Source: Saturnia japonica
Lineage: Eukaryota > Arthropoda > Insecta > Lepidoptera > Saturniidae
Direction of reading: 5' to 3'
Assembly (NCBI GenBank): GCA_033032175.1
Contig: CM065326.1
Coordinates: 12,418,001-12,482,000, forward strand
DNA: 64,000 bases
Part shown: piece by piece, positions 1 to 13,800 of the stretch
How the letters are laid out: every line of letters begins with the position of its first letter
How positions within the stretch are numbered: the stretch's first letter is position 1
The notes under the pieces: generated by a model
What the model saw: the letters and a program-made list of their open reading frames with translations, nothing else
Databases searched by the model: none
Told to the model about the DNA's origin: nothing
Program-made: the position numbers and the translations under genes

Positions 1-3000
1 ACGGAGGCGTGCTCTTAAAACTAACAGATCGCATAACAACGTACGTACGGACAAAATAATATGACCTTGTTACGTCACGGCAGAACACATCTATAGTTGA
101 TCAAACTTGAAGAATTTTGTTTCATCAGCAAATAAGTAAAAAATTTGAATATTTAGCCTTTTTATTATTTTTAAACCGTTTTGTATTTAGGAGAGTTCGT
201 TTTTTTTATGTTAATTATTTATTTCGATTACCACCGTTGGGTCACACTGAATCATTTAGTTTTGGGTCACAATGGATCGTTGATCCACTATTGGATTTGT
301 GATAAAAGAGGATTTTTTTTTTAAAACGCAGCCAAAGTTACTGGTAACAACAGGTATGGGATGACACTGAGGTCAGTTTTCTTAATCTATTAAAATACTT
401 AACAATTTTTATAATTATGCCGAACGTGCCAGATATTGTAAGTTGCGCTGCAAGATATCGTGATGATTTTACCACAACTTAAGTTTTTGAGAAATAAAAT
501 AGAGAAAGCAAAGCATGTATAACACTTCGATTTAGATTATCTTTAACATCACTTAATTCATATTCTGTTGACTCACTAATCCAGGCGACTTACTGTCACC
601 CATGCATTGATCCAAATTTACCCATTCGTGGGTCACAGTGAATAAACCCAATTATTTTTAACAACTCATAACTTATTAATTGATGTATTCTCGCTAACAA
701 ATTCCTGTTTCCATGAAGGCTGGAAAACTTTTGAGGATTTAGTTTAAGAAAACAATGATACTTATATCAAAAAAGTTTAGAAACGTAGGAGCTAGAAAAA
801 AACAGACAGTTACCCACTCTCCCCTAAATGGTATCAATACTGAGATGATAGCTGACGGAGAAAAATGGAAGAAGAAAACATGTTTTGCTGACCCTACTTA
901 GCGTGAATTGACGGCTAGACGAAAAAATCTCCGGATTCGTTCTTCGTTACCATTAGATGTATATTTTTAACACAAAAGAGCTAATGATGAAGACAAGTAG
1001 CGCGAGGAAATATGATGAAGTATTACTTTGTCCATAAACACACATAATTATAGTTAGTGCGCTAGCAATACTACTACATATATGTGGGTCGTTGAAATAT
1101 ATCTAGTTGACGGAAAAAGAACATATAAAAAAAATGTCCCAAAAATGTGCAAACAAGCTGACGAGCCGCCTGATTGTAATTGGATACTGTCGCCTATGAA
1201 CGACTAAACAAGAACAGTATTACAGTTGCGTTGCCGACCTTTCTTGTTATTGATTAAATTATTTATTTATGTAGCCAGTTCGTTATTTCTACGCCCAAGG
1301 TTATTCAACTATGGAGTGCATCAATTCCGCTACAATTATATACAAATCTCAATAAATCACAACACATATTATTTAAAATAGTAACGATTTCGAATTAACA
1401 TTATCTTAAATACTACCGATTATTCTTAAAGCAACAGTTTGAATAAAAGTAAAATTATATAAAGGCAAAAACAGCTGAACCCATTTCTGATTATTTCTGT
1501 GTAAACGACAACTTAATAATTACCTAACCAGGTCACTTAGTACTTACCATACCTAAATACATATAATATAATTAAACAAAAATATTTATTTAGGTTTGGT
1601 AAATATTAGACGAACCGAATGAATAAAACTAGATGATACAAAATACATACATAGCTTTATTCATTGGCTCGGATATAATTAGAATATATTATTATAAAGC
1701 AAGTAGCCCATTTCATAATATAGAAAAGGGTGAATTTCGCTTTGTACTTACAATTTTCACATTTATTCAAACTGATACAATTCCATCTACATAATACTAA
1801 TATTATATCGAAGCGACACTGAAAGCAATTTTATTGCTTTAAAAATAAGGCATATTTCTTTGCGATAAGCGTTTGCGATGCCCGATAAAGCCAACAAATT
1901 TACGGTACCAGTTTTGCGGCTGTATCAGATAACATTTCCGTATACAAGGCACTGTAAAGTATTTTTATAAGATTAAATTAATGACTTTAAATGATTAAAA
2001 TACATTGTAAAACATTTTAAAATATAGGTACGAGTTTCATTTTAATGACAAACACCTCCTTTCGGCATTCTTATGGCATTGAAAAGTAAAATGCTCATTT
2101 AAAAAATATTTAATAAGATAAATAAATGATTGTGCATTAATTAGACAAATATATTACTAGTAAAAGACTAAATTTATGTTATTAACTGAACGAAATCAGT
2201 GTTAATTATAGTTTTTACTACTCGTGAATTTTAATATCTATTGTTTTAGATTGTAAACTGGTTTTGATTTTGGCTTTGGTTAAACTCGAGAGATTTAATG
2301 AAAATTTAATAAATTCTTTGTATGTGGTTTCATTTATTTTTGGTCTGGTTCAATATACCAATTTGTTTAAAATATGAAACATAATTGCTTTTTTTCATTT
2401 AATATTACATCTGATGTAAGATTTTGTAGTTACTAAGGTTAATCTGGATTGTCTTCCATCTAATATTCATTCATAAAAGGAAATAATTATTTTGAAAATA
2501 ATACCCCATATGCATCTTATTTTTAACATTTATATATATGCTTAAATATACTGGCCAATGTTATTAAATCTTCTCAAAATCCGAACTTTGACATACAACA
2601 ATCGACCATACATAATACAGGTAAATAAATTTGTGCAAATAATATTAATTTCTCCATGCTGATTATGCACGATTATACCCAAAAGATCATAATGTAAAAT
2701 TTTATATAAGAATCAAAATATATTTAGGGACTAATGTAATTTATCAATAATTATCGACTAGTGTAGGTAGGTACCTAATTTATTAATTATTAACCTGTGC
2801 GAAAAATCACAAAATATTTAAAGCCATGTTTTGATTAATTTATCAATATTTATAACTTCCAGTGTGTTTGCTTTTGGTTTAATTAATAATTAAGTTACCT
2901 ATAATTTTATCAATAAACACATTTTTATTGTAATATACGCTCTTGCATAGAATTGTTTGCGCGTTTATATTATAATATATAGAATAGGCAATTATTCTTA

Positions 3001-4265
3001 ATTTCTTTGAAAACTCTTACCGTTTAGCAAAACACAGACATTAAGCTTACACTCTTGGGTAGAAAAGAGTCCAATCTCACATTGTGATGATAAAACTAGT
3101 GAAAATTGTATAATAAGATACATAATTGCTTAGTAACTTTCAAATTGTACGTTAAAAATTTCAAAAATTGAAAAGGCATAATATCTAATATTTGTGCTAA
3201 ATAACTTAAACATATTCGGATGATTGTGTAAATAAAAATAATTAATGATATGTTTATAATTAGAATACATATGAATAAAATTCGAATAAATATTAATTAT
3301 AATCTCAAAATTGTAAATAATATGCGTAACTATTAATTAATGTTCCCGTCACACGGAGACAGTAGGTCTATTCAAAATATTATTTTGTTTAGTTTACTTC
3401 GCTAGTAAATTATCTTCTTTCCCATCGATTCTCGTTATTTAGTTTTTGAAGTTGTAAAGTTATCAACGTGTTTAAACTATTTCACAATTTATTACTTTCT
3501 AAGAATCTTCAAATAAGTTATCATTGCAAATATATTTTCTCCGTGCAGGGACAGTGAATAAAATAAATTTCTTTACCTACTATAATTAGTAAAAACATTA
3601 TAAAAATAAAACTTCATTTTATATTGCTAGGATTAATTAGAATTGTGATTATCAATATAGTGTTAATAAATAAATTTATTTATAATTTTATTATTGTGCC
3701 CCAAAATAGGGTCTATAAAAAATCAACATTTTAATGTCTCAAAAAATAAAATCAATCTGCGTCAATTTAATACGACACAAGAGAATAGTCTCTAAAGGAA
3801 GATATTGGCTATTCAGTTGGGGCACATACGACTAAAGTATATTGTATCAGTATTATTATACTTTTTTGTGGTTTATTACTTACGATTCGGATTTCTTTTG
3901 GTTAAATTTTAAACAAATAGTTGAAATCTATTTTAATTAGTTTGTTATTTTTAGTATATTTTTTAATGGTCTGTTAGGACAAATAGAAATACTTAAATAT
4001 TTTTGTAGTGATACTTGTTAGGCGGCGATTCGATAATTGGACGAGAATTAAGAGTGAAATTTCAAAGACTCGTCACGTTTAGGCGCATATCGTTACATGA
4101 GAGAAAAGAAAGGCATAACGTAGAGATAAGGAGAAAACAGCCATATATATTATATCTAAGTAATACATAGTTCAGGCTATCTAGGTCTCCCTCTTTAAGA
4201 AGTTTCACTTCTTGATAGAAGTAACACCTGATGGTGTAAGTTGCTTCACGCGCAATCCGAGAGTT
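1..4265. other. AT-rich non-coding sequence
   Basis: No open frame with recognisable motifs on either strand and no clear repeat pairs. It is very AT-rich with many short A and T runs. It could be intergenic or part of a long intron. Confidence 0.6.
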
Positions 4266-4269
4266 CAAA

Positions 4270-4640
4270 ATAATACCTATTAATTAGTATTTTTTTTTTC
4301 ATTAATACATCATAAAAAGTGATTTAATTTTTTTTATTTAACTAAAAAATATGCCACAAAAACGCGGCATTATGGTCCCGTGACGCCATCATTCATTTTA
4401 TATGTCATTTTGTTTAATAACAGTGACAATTTACGCAAGAGTCTAACGTTTATATTTCCTGTATGGTGACGTCACGTTTTCTAATCGGCGCGTTTCAAAT
4501 TACGTGACGTGAGTGAATTAATTTTTGTCTGTGAGGACAAAAATATTAATTTTCAAAAGGGAAAATTAAATAAACAAACAATTACTTTATTCAAATAAGT
4601 ATTGTTTTAGGCTTTTTATCTATTGACCAATATTACTCAG
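4270..4640. repeat. Dispersed repeat D, inverted relative to 20115-20455
   Basis: Shares ATGGTGACGTCACG, ATGCCACAAAAACGCGGCATTA-type and CAATATTACTCAGTAATT blocks, in reverse order and complement, with 20115-20455. Contains palindromic TGACGTCA-like sites and a short hairpin (TTTTTGTCTGTGAGGACAAAAA near 4528). No coding. Confidence 0.72.
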
Positions 4641-5169
4641 TAATTTACTTTAATTTTTAAACATTCAGTCAAATCGCGGATTTTAATAATCCAATTAGAA
4701 TTTTTCAACCAGTAAGATAAAATACATTACAGTACAGTAGTGTGACAATTTTACAACTTAAGCAAGCACCTACAGTAACAATTTTGGCGAAACTTTCCAA
4801 TGAATGTATGTCTGAATGTTATGTGAAAAAATGTGCTTAACTGGATTTCATTAAAATGTATTCAGATATGCAAGATTATAATAATATTACTTTAAAAATA
4901 CCCCAAAATAATAAAAAAAAAAACAACAACTATAACCTCCACGACATCTTCAACTAACATGACCCAACTTTCCAGAACTCTCAACAATATATTAAGAGTT
5001 TAATAAAAACGACCTAATTATGAAATGGAATACTAACTCTGAGGTAGATGATAACTATGAATTAATTGTTATTATTATTTTAAACATGAAAATAATCAAT
5101 AATGTACTAACTGAAAAAGAATATAATAAGAAATCTTTTTCAAAACAAGCCTTATTCCATATTTGATTT

Positions 5170-5320
5170 AGAATGACGTCATTTAGCCTAACCATGCATT
5201 GTCATCCAAACCAATCTGATATTCATAATTTCAGCTCAATCGGTTGGGCATAACTGTTTTAAAAGTCAATTGCAAGATTTGACCCATACTAACAAAGCAA
5301 GTCTGTCGGAAACATAGGAC
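5170..5320. repeat. Dispersed repeat E, inverted copy at 28175-28330
   Basis: AACCATGCATTGTCATCCAA and CAGCTCAATCGGTTGGGCAT and AATTGCAAGATTTGACCCATAC-type blocks appear complemented and in reverse order at 28175-28330 (TTAGTATGAGTCAAATCTTG, AGCCGAATGAGCTGAAG). Interspersed repeat; no coding. Confidence 0.65.
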
Positions 5321-5769
5321 GGTCGCGCACGAACTTGTAAGACTATAGGCGTGTCCCAATCCGATATCAGTCCGATATCTTTACTCGACTAGGTCGGGAC
5401 TACCATGCCGTATAAATCCGTCACTAGTGACTCTCTTTTGATTTGTCCCGTTTCAGAACCTGCAGGTGTTTATCCAGTTGGCGAGAGGCTTGCATGCTGG
5501 TACGACAGTAACGACCAACGATAGATTACCGTTCTGGTCACCACTGTTTTTAGAATTGCACGGTGCTTACCCCCAGACACAGTTCAGTGACTTTGCCATA
5601 GTACTATAAAAAAATAAAACGTCCAAATACCTACTTTAGTGTCTTTCATTACGACCCACACAGGCGAAATGTTTAAAAATCCTGGCCAAAAATATAAGCA
5701 GGTGAATTTATTTATGTATGACTCAAACTATTTAAAAAAATGTTTCTATTGAAACAGTATTAACATTTC

Positions 5770-6440
5770 GACATGAAAGATGTAAAAAATAAAAAAAAAA
5801 AACAACCAGAATTTACAAGAATACTTTTAATGATGACAAAAAAATTATATATTGGTTCTAAAGAAAAATCAACATTATTGCCGCTTTTGGCAAAGGCATA
5901 CAATTTGCTTATTTTGGCTTATCTCTGTTATGTATGGGTCAGATGTTGCCAAGAGCATATGGAAGACGTCTTTTAGTGTTAGAAGTCTCGAAAACTTTCT
6001 AGAATAATTTTCTCTTTACAAGTGTAATATGATTGTTTCTCGCTTCTTGCGCAGATTCGGACAGGAGTCCTTTAGCCGTTTCTGCTAACTCTATTATGTC
6101 TGACCCATCAATCAACACTCTATGTATTGTAGTCGGCATATAGTACAAAGGGTACAGAAAAACAAAGGCTTGAGCAGATTTAAGGCAATAGTCTTTAAAT
6201 TTTTTGGTTTGATTTCGTAGCCACTGGAAATTATACAGAGGATATTGTGCCATCTCTTTATTAAGTTTTTGTGGACACCAGTTGCTTCCTGTAGTAGATG
6301 TTCTTTCACCTGGTCTTGGTTTGTCGATATGTAGTCCCAACTTGTCATGGAATTCATTTTGAATAAAATTTTTTTTTGTTTTCATTCGATTTTTTGCTTC
6401 AGTTCTTCTAGCTTGAGGCAATTTGTATCCTATATGTAAT
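5770..6440 (-). pseudogene. Transposon-type ORF remnant (IDKPRPG family)
   Basis: The longest open piece (6421-5999) includes FHDKLGLHIDKPRPG, YPLYYMPTTIHRVLIDGSDI and LLSESAQEARNNHI; past 5999 the same strand continues with DVFHMLLATSDPYITEI. A shifted frame between about 6290 and 6200 carries HKNLIKRWHNILCIISSGYEI, which belongs between the first two blocks. These match, from memory, a repetitive protein family of invertebrate genomes (blocks like IDxPKPG, MPTxVHKILIHG, LSEEAQEARNK) that is usually counted as transposon-derived. The superfamily is not certain. At least two frame changes make it a pseudogene. Confidence 0.68.
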
Positions 6441-7738
6441 ATAGTCCATTATATTTAAGTCTTCATGTTTCGTCTCATTGTTTTTACACTCTGGCTCGGC
6501 TGATAAACGCACTAAATTAGCATTTTTTGACACAAGACTCGTAAAACTATTGATGGTAAATAAGATGTAGAACAAAGTCTTCTAGAAATTTCAAAAATTC
6601 AAGTTTTATGACAGTTCTGTGTAGATTTTCGACTACTTTGCCTATATTAAGTAAAATGTCGCATTTATTATAAAGTCGGATGAAGTCGGAAACAAATGTC
6701 GTATTTATTGTAAGCCCATATCATTACCTACATAATAACATATTTATTTACTTTAAATAGCGTTGAATATTATACATTAAGACTATTTTAATTCAGCAAG
6801 ACTATCATATAAAATCCCTGTGTTACAGTATAAAATAGGAAGTACTTACCCCCAGGAATATCCTCCATTGCAATATACACCACTCCGACTTAACACAGTC
6901 AAGTTAGAAAACTTCAAAATGTTCGAATTTTTAATGCACTTGAATAAAGAATACGCGCGTCGCACACTCACTCAAGTTCAGACTGACCATAGATCTTTTT
7001 GTGCATTGCTCGCCGTATTTTTTTCTATTGTTTGAATAGACAAGTTTCTTATCTTTGTATTCCAGGTACTTTTTTTTTGATTAAGTATTTTTGTTATTTT
7101 GATTTTTGACCAGGATTTTTAAAACATTTCGCCCGCGCGACCTCTGGAAGATATTTTAATATATCTAATTGATAAAGTTTGATTGTTTGTTTGTGCCCTA
7201 TGCGTTCCTATAATGATATATATACCATTCGTCTGGTTGAGATACAACTTCGATGAATTGTTGGTAGCAGGCCCTCAAATTTTTTCTTAATTAGTACAAC
7301 CATTTTAAAATAAGTAACAGCGGGAAAAAAGTCGCGGGCAAAATATATTAAATGAATACATAAAACTATTTGAAATGTAAAATATCCTCAATTATTAATA
7401 TGAAAAAAATAAACTTAACTGTTCCAGTAGAAGAATTGGTAACCTTATTCATACGGACATTTAATTACATTAAAAAAAATATATAATTATGAACTTAACA
7501 AAAAAAAAAAGATTTTAACGCTTTTTTATGTACTAAACTTCAGAAACAGATTAAAAATATTATAAGCTATCGATAAATTGCATAAACGATATTTTAACAC
7601 CACTAAAACAAAAACCGATCGAACTATTGTGAAATGAAAATTGATAAAATGGAAGTATATCCTGGTGAAGTATTACTGATAACACCGCGATAGGATTATT
7701 GCCGTAATAAATGGTTTATAACCATGCACGATTAGTAT

Positions 7739-7822
7739 TTATGGGGAGCTTTCGTCGTCGACTTCCTTAATGACAGTGTCAGACTCCCAACGAGCTCTTT
7801 CAGCCAACAGCGCTTGCAATTT
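7739..7822 (-). CDS. Nucleotidase last coding exon and stop
   Basis: Acceptor TATTACAG before 7822. Encodes KLQALLAERARWES to VDDESSP and ends at TAA (7741-7739), 27 residues. The acidic, charged tail argues against a GPI anchor or a membrane segment at the C-terminus. I could not see a convincing AATAAA close downstream on the minus strand. Confidence 0.9.
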   Translation of the reverse strand, partial: KLQALLAERARWESDTVIKEVDDESSP

Positions 7823-10800
7823 CTGTAATAAAATATAAACGGGTCAATGAAATATTTTTCAACACATTTGCTCAAAACTCACTCCACATATATGTAAGTA
7901 TATCCTAAGTATCTGTTTTATCGCACGCTCCGTTGTATAGCACCGCGTGTACATAGCCTTTACAGGTTTTTTTTTAAATTTCCATTAAAAAAATATATAT
8001 TTAAAAATTCCACCAAGGAATTTCACATTACGAGAATAAATAAATTCTCCTTAGAGAACCTCCTTAGAAGCGCTTTTGACCAATACATTTGTCTCACATT
8101 AATACTAAAGAGAAAATAAGACGAAAAATCTAGTTCTAATTTTCACAATGCGCACGTGACGCCATTTGCAAATGCGCGTAATTTTTATAATAGAAACGTA
8201 ACGAATTCCCGATAAACCAAAAATGATATGAATACAAGCGTGGAAAATTTCGTACGTTGCAAAACGTTGTATGACACGCGTGCGGAAGCTGGTTCATACA
8301 AACTCGTGACTTGGTCTCGGGTTTATAATCGACTCTACTCGTTTGTAAAAACCAACTCACCGCACTAGTATCATAGATATTTATTACCCACACTATAGGG
8401 AGTTTAAGGATTTTCGAAAAAAAAAAAAAATACTTTTCGTTTATTCTGATTAAAGGCCATGTGGAGGAGTAAAATCACTTTTATAAAAAAAATCTCCTAT
8501 TCGTGTCCCTGGCGAAATTCGTATACCGAGGTTCCTTCAGGAATTTTGCCAGAAAACACGTAGATGGGGTGTTTCGCTGTAAGTAGAATAAATAAAATGT
8601 AAAATTTATTTGTCCGAAAAAAAAAAACGTTATCTAACCTCTCCAAAATGTGGGTATATTCATGGATTGACCCATAGAGGTGTTGTTGTGTTTTATCCAT
8701 AGTGTATACCGGTTTTCGTGTTTAGAAATTTATTCTTTCAACGTAATACGGAGCATTCTTAGTTCTTCGGCAGTCTGCATGGTGAATAAATAGAACAGGA
8801 CAAATCTGTATGAGGGGATAGTCACATTTAGGCATGTCGCGTTCCGAGATCAACCGGTGTATATCCAGTAATCAAGCGGGAGGAAAACGGTATCCATGCA
8901 TATGGTCATACACCCATTAGGCTGCCTGTCCATTGAATCGGAGCGGAGTTGTGCAAATTTCGACCAACAGAATTGCATCAATAGCGAACAAGTTTAATCC
9001 TATTCAACTTTCCTTCCAATTTCAAACCTCGCGAGCAACGCCACGCGTGACCGCGCAACACAGACACTCGCGTCCACTATCGTGAGAAAAAATCAATAAC
9101 TTCTTCACCGTAATTCAAAATTAACGAGCAAATGTCCTCGCGAGTGTTCTGAACAATTTAGAGTAAAAAACGCATAAAAACCCAATATAACTTCAAAGTG
9201 AGTGCTCACCCAGACAAGGTGACTGTGAAGCTATTCCTCAAGTCCTAAATTCTAATCGAACACCAACTTATCCTATCTTAAGCTGTAACAAATAGATTTT
9301 TATGCATTTCTATTGGTCGAAATTTGCACAGCTCCGTTTTATTGGACAGTCAGCCTAACAGTGACACTTTTTTGTTTAGTGTCAAAACGAAAAACGGTTA
9401 TTTCGCCAACAATGGATTGGTGATGGTTTATAGATGGTACAACTCCGTCACAAGACTTTCGACCAAACGGGAGTTTATAAATTACGACATTTCATGACGC
9501 AAAAATGACAGACCGATTTAAATAAATATAAAAAAAGGGGAAAGTATGAACGAACCTCCGACTTATCGAGGATTATGATCCTGTTATCGACTTTGGGCGC
9601 CAACTCGCAGGACTGCTGTTCGAGATCGTCCAAAGACGCTCTGCGGGTTAACCTGAAGAATACCAGTATACCGTATAAGGGTCCAAGCAGACGTTGTATT
9701 GGCGACATGGAGCTCATAGGACACCCGTACCTGGTAATATAGCGACCACAATATACATACATACATAAATCACGCCTAATTCCCATTGGGGTAGGCAGAA
9801 ACCACGTGCTTCCTCTTGTTACGTTCCTGGCATATGTCTATCGCTTAACGTTCATCAGTCTTTTCACGCATGTTCTTCTGTTTGGAGTACTCTTGCCCTC
9901 GACTTTCTTCAGAATGTCCCCGATTCGCTTGTGAACGTTAGTCTAGGCATTCATCTTCCAAAATTCCCCCCCCCCCCCCCCCCATTCACGCTCGTGTTAT
10001 AAATCTGTCTAGTCATTTTTCTTTGATTCATCATCACTACATCCCCAAACCATCTAAGCATCCTTTCTCAATCTAAAGTTCCTTAACCACAATATACATG
10101 TCGAAAAACCGGTAATAATAACCTGATTCGAGGTGTTTTTCCGACCAGTCAAACTTGTACCTCGTTATTTAGTTCAGACTAGTTAGACAGTTTTATCTGT
10201 TGGTCGACCTTTAGTTCTCGGTTACTTACGATCATATGTTACTTCTAATAACACATAATTCTTATGTGAAATTAAATTAAATTTAAAAATTACGTTTTGA
10301 ATCTTTCTTATATCTCATACAATCTCTTACTCATACTTGCACTCTTATTCTAATACTCGTACATTTTATTAAGCTTGCACCTAAAATAAGTAATAAGTTA
10401 TGAGTAAATACTATTCAATATTAGGTTCAGATATCTTTTTAAATATATTTGTCCACATCGTCTTTATAATATGAATACAACCGAAACGTTGATGCCACAA
10501 GAGTTTAATAGCATACATTTTCGTTCTAATACATACATTCGCATTTTCTTCCATACTCATACATTTTACCAATGTTAGATTTTATGTAAAAAATGAATGC
10601 TTCTATGTAACATTAGGTCTAGATTATTTTTCCATATAAATGGAATCCTTGAGCAACTATCATTCATGTTAAGTTATTGATGAAAAGACCACAAAAAATA
10701 CCTATGATGAGAAGTGTGAGGAGTCGGTTCGACGGCTACCGAGGATGCTCTCCTCAAAGGTGGTGGACCGTCCAGCTCGCTTCCATCCAGCATCTTTACC

Positions 10801-13800
10801 AAGCTATGTCTGAGGAATTTACAATTATGTACCTTTTTTTTTTTTTTCAATTAATTATAGGTTTTTTCTCCGTAATCTCACTTGGTGTTAGATTTTGATA
10901 TGGTCCAAGATGGTAAAATGCCAGTGGGCATAGACACGTATGACGTCATGCGCTATTATTGGTGTTTCGTTCGACACGAAGAACAGCACAAAATATTTGA
11001 ATTAATTTAAAAATATTAATTACTAAATAAAAAGATTATAATAATTGTATGATTATTTACAACCAGGTACATTTAAATTTTTTTGGTGACTACTGTTTGC
11101 TTATTTGGAAAAATAGGAGGAAACACGGTCAGCATAACAATCTACCATTACGGAGAACATGGGTGTTCTGTACTTTTTTAAATTATTTTATTTTGGCTTT
11201 TTGCCTATGTTGGCAATTTTACCAATATCAAGTGTGACAAACACACGTTATATATATAATTTAGTTCCCAAATGTTCAGTGTAGGTACTGTAGAGTAACC
11301 CATAAAAAGAATACATTGACTCAACATAAAACAGTCAGAAATTTATACATAATAGTTGTTATGGGAACTGCAGGGGTAATATAAAACTATATAATATGTT
11401 AAACATATAAATAAATAGCATAATGTGTTACTTACCTGCGGCTAAGTGTTACGAGCGACTGCCTGTGCTTCGAGGGGCGCGACTTGCCCGTACGAACGTT
11501 GATAGCGGCGAAGTGATTTTGTATCGCCATACCGATTTCTGGACACATGTCCTCTGATATCTGGAAGTGAACACCTTTAAGTGAGGTAGGGCATAGATAA
11601 ATTTATTTAGAGATTACTCAATACCTCGAGCAGTCTCGACTGGCGGAATACCTCCACCGTACTCCTGTATCGCAGCCAAATAACTAGCGGTGGGCGATTA
11701 TGAGATATACTAATATAATCATTCGTTTATGAAGATATCTCGATTATAGTCAATAGTAATTACTAATATTAGTAGAAATTTCGATGATGAGTGATCATTC
11801 ATAATCGAAGTACGATTAGTAATTAATGATGCTAGGTCACTAATGTTAGTAGTTGATAATTTGATAAAATAAAAAAAATTACGACAGAAAAACCTTTTTT
11901 AACTAATTGGTATATACTTGTAAAGAACTTTGTTTACGACTACTCCACCTTTTTTTTAGCTTCCCACTCTACATTTTTAATAATATCTCAATTCCGTCAT
12001 TTTTCATAATCGTGAAAATAAACATTTTATTATTATTTATTATAAAAAAAAAATCTATTAAAATTTATATTTATGTGTTATTGAAGTGTCTGTAGGGTCT
12101 TTTTAGTTCTTTCTAAAGCTAAACATAAACTTAATTTTTTTTTTCTACACGAGACGTATGTTTTGTCGACCGTACCGTGGGTTCTGGCTTTCTTTCGAGT
12201 GCCTAGACATTTCCAACGGGTTTGTACGCACAAAGTGTAAAGTGGCCCCTCGGCATATCGTTGAGAAAAAAATATGCACGGCTATAATCGATTATTCGTT
12301 TGTTAAAACATCTCGATGTTTGTCGATTGTTCGATTACGATGAAAATTATTTTATATCGTAGTATTATGTGTCTTACAAGCACGTTGCACTTCGGCAGCA
12401 TCGTGAACCCGTCGTTCCCCGAATGTAGGTACTGCTTCACAGCGAGCCTGTACTTCTGCTCGCGCTGGAGGTACTCGTCGCCGATCTTCACGACTTGCTC
12501 GGCGACACGTTCGCCAGCCGGCTTCGTCGGGTCGAAAGCGAACGACACCCCTGCCACCTGTAGCAAATAACTATTTTTGATTTGGCTAAATCCAGAAGTC
12601 AAATCGGATTTTAAAAGCAGCTGCCGGAATAATATCTATCGTAACATCGTACATTACAAGACTCTCATTTGGCTTTATGGCACGTGACGTCATTCGATAG
12701 CTCGCGGTACCGCGGCCGTGCCTACTGCGGTGGCGATGTTCCTATAAGGTTAGGGGGCTTCTAGCGTTGTAATATTTTGTTAAGCTGTCATATTATCGAT
12801 CGAAAATTTCGTTAATGTAAAGTGTAAAGCAATAAACAGTTTTTAACACTCTTTTTTTTTAATATTTCACAGATCGGTTGTTGGCGTTTCGGTCACAATT
12901 TTGGCGAATGTTGGCGTGGCGACGCTTTGGCTCTAACATTGGCAATGTCGAACCGAGTTGTTTTTTTTTACGTTACGTTACTACTACGTTGGCTAATTGG
13001 TTGTACGATTGTCCGATTGGACACGACACAAAAATAGTAGGTTTAGATCCTCCTAAGAACGGGAAAACTTATTTAAAAAGATTTCACTTCAAAAATTAAC
13101 AATAATGGGAACAATTCGTGGAATAGTTGGGCATTAAAAAAGAACTTTTAGCGCTATCATTAAAATTTAAGCAACCTGATTTGACATCATAGAGACTGTA
13201 CTCTTGGTTTCTACCCCCAATAATTTACAGCTAACAATGTAGTTCGAGAATGGGTAGATATATGGCGCTTAACGTTCCAACGGTCAATATCATATTAAAA
13301 AAAAAACTCGGATTACCTGAGGAAACCGTCCTTCGAGACTTGGATACTTGCAGACGGAATTTTCCAACACCTGCAGTATTATTGAACCGGTCACTTCCAC
13401 CACAACTAGGGGATCGCGCATCGGGATTATGGTCGCCAGGTCTCGTAGGGTGAACTCACCGGCCGGGTGGACCTTGTGGAGACAGGAGAAATAAGGTGAA
13501 TAGAAATACTATCCCACTTAACACTTCAGTATTCTTCTTCTTCCTAACTTGGTAACTAGTTCTCTTACTGCCATTATCAAGTGAATATAGAGTGTCCTGT
13601 CTTATATCGACTTCAGTAGCCTAATAAGATGGTGGCTCCCTTGTTAGAACTTTCTAGGGAGTTTTTGTGGCATCTTAGAATTCATGGTCCATGTCATTAT
13701 TTTCAATCCATTTGTCCCTACTGTCATGCCAACTGTATTATGCAATATGTCACCTATATTACACAACAACAGACACTTCAATTTTATAGATTCAATAATA

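Noticed and set aside
117..302. 61-codon frame near the window start
   Set aside because: Phenylalanine-rich product of AT-rich DNA, no motif, no splice or promoter support.
8136..8393. 85-codon frame on the minus strand in the last nucleotidase intron
   Set aside because: It starts without an ATG, has no recognisable motif, and the flanking nucleotidase exons join in phase without it.
10677..10898. 73-codon plus-strand frame with GC-richer start
   Set aside because: About 40 codons look coding-like, but there is no recognisable domain and the frame ends in T-rich sequence; probably an old repeat fragment in the intron.
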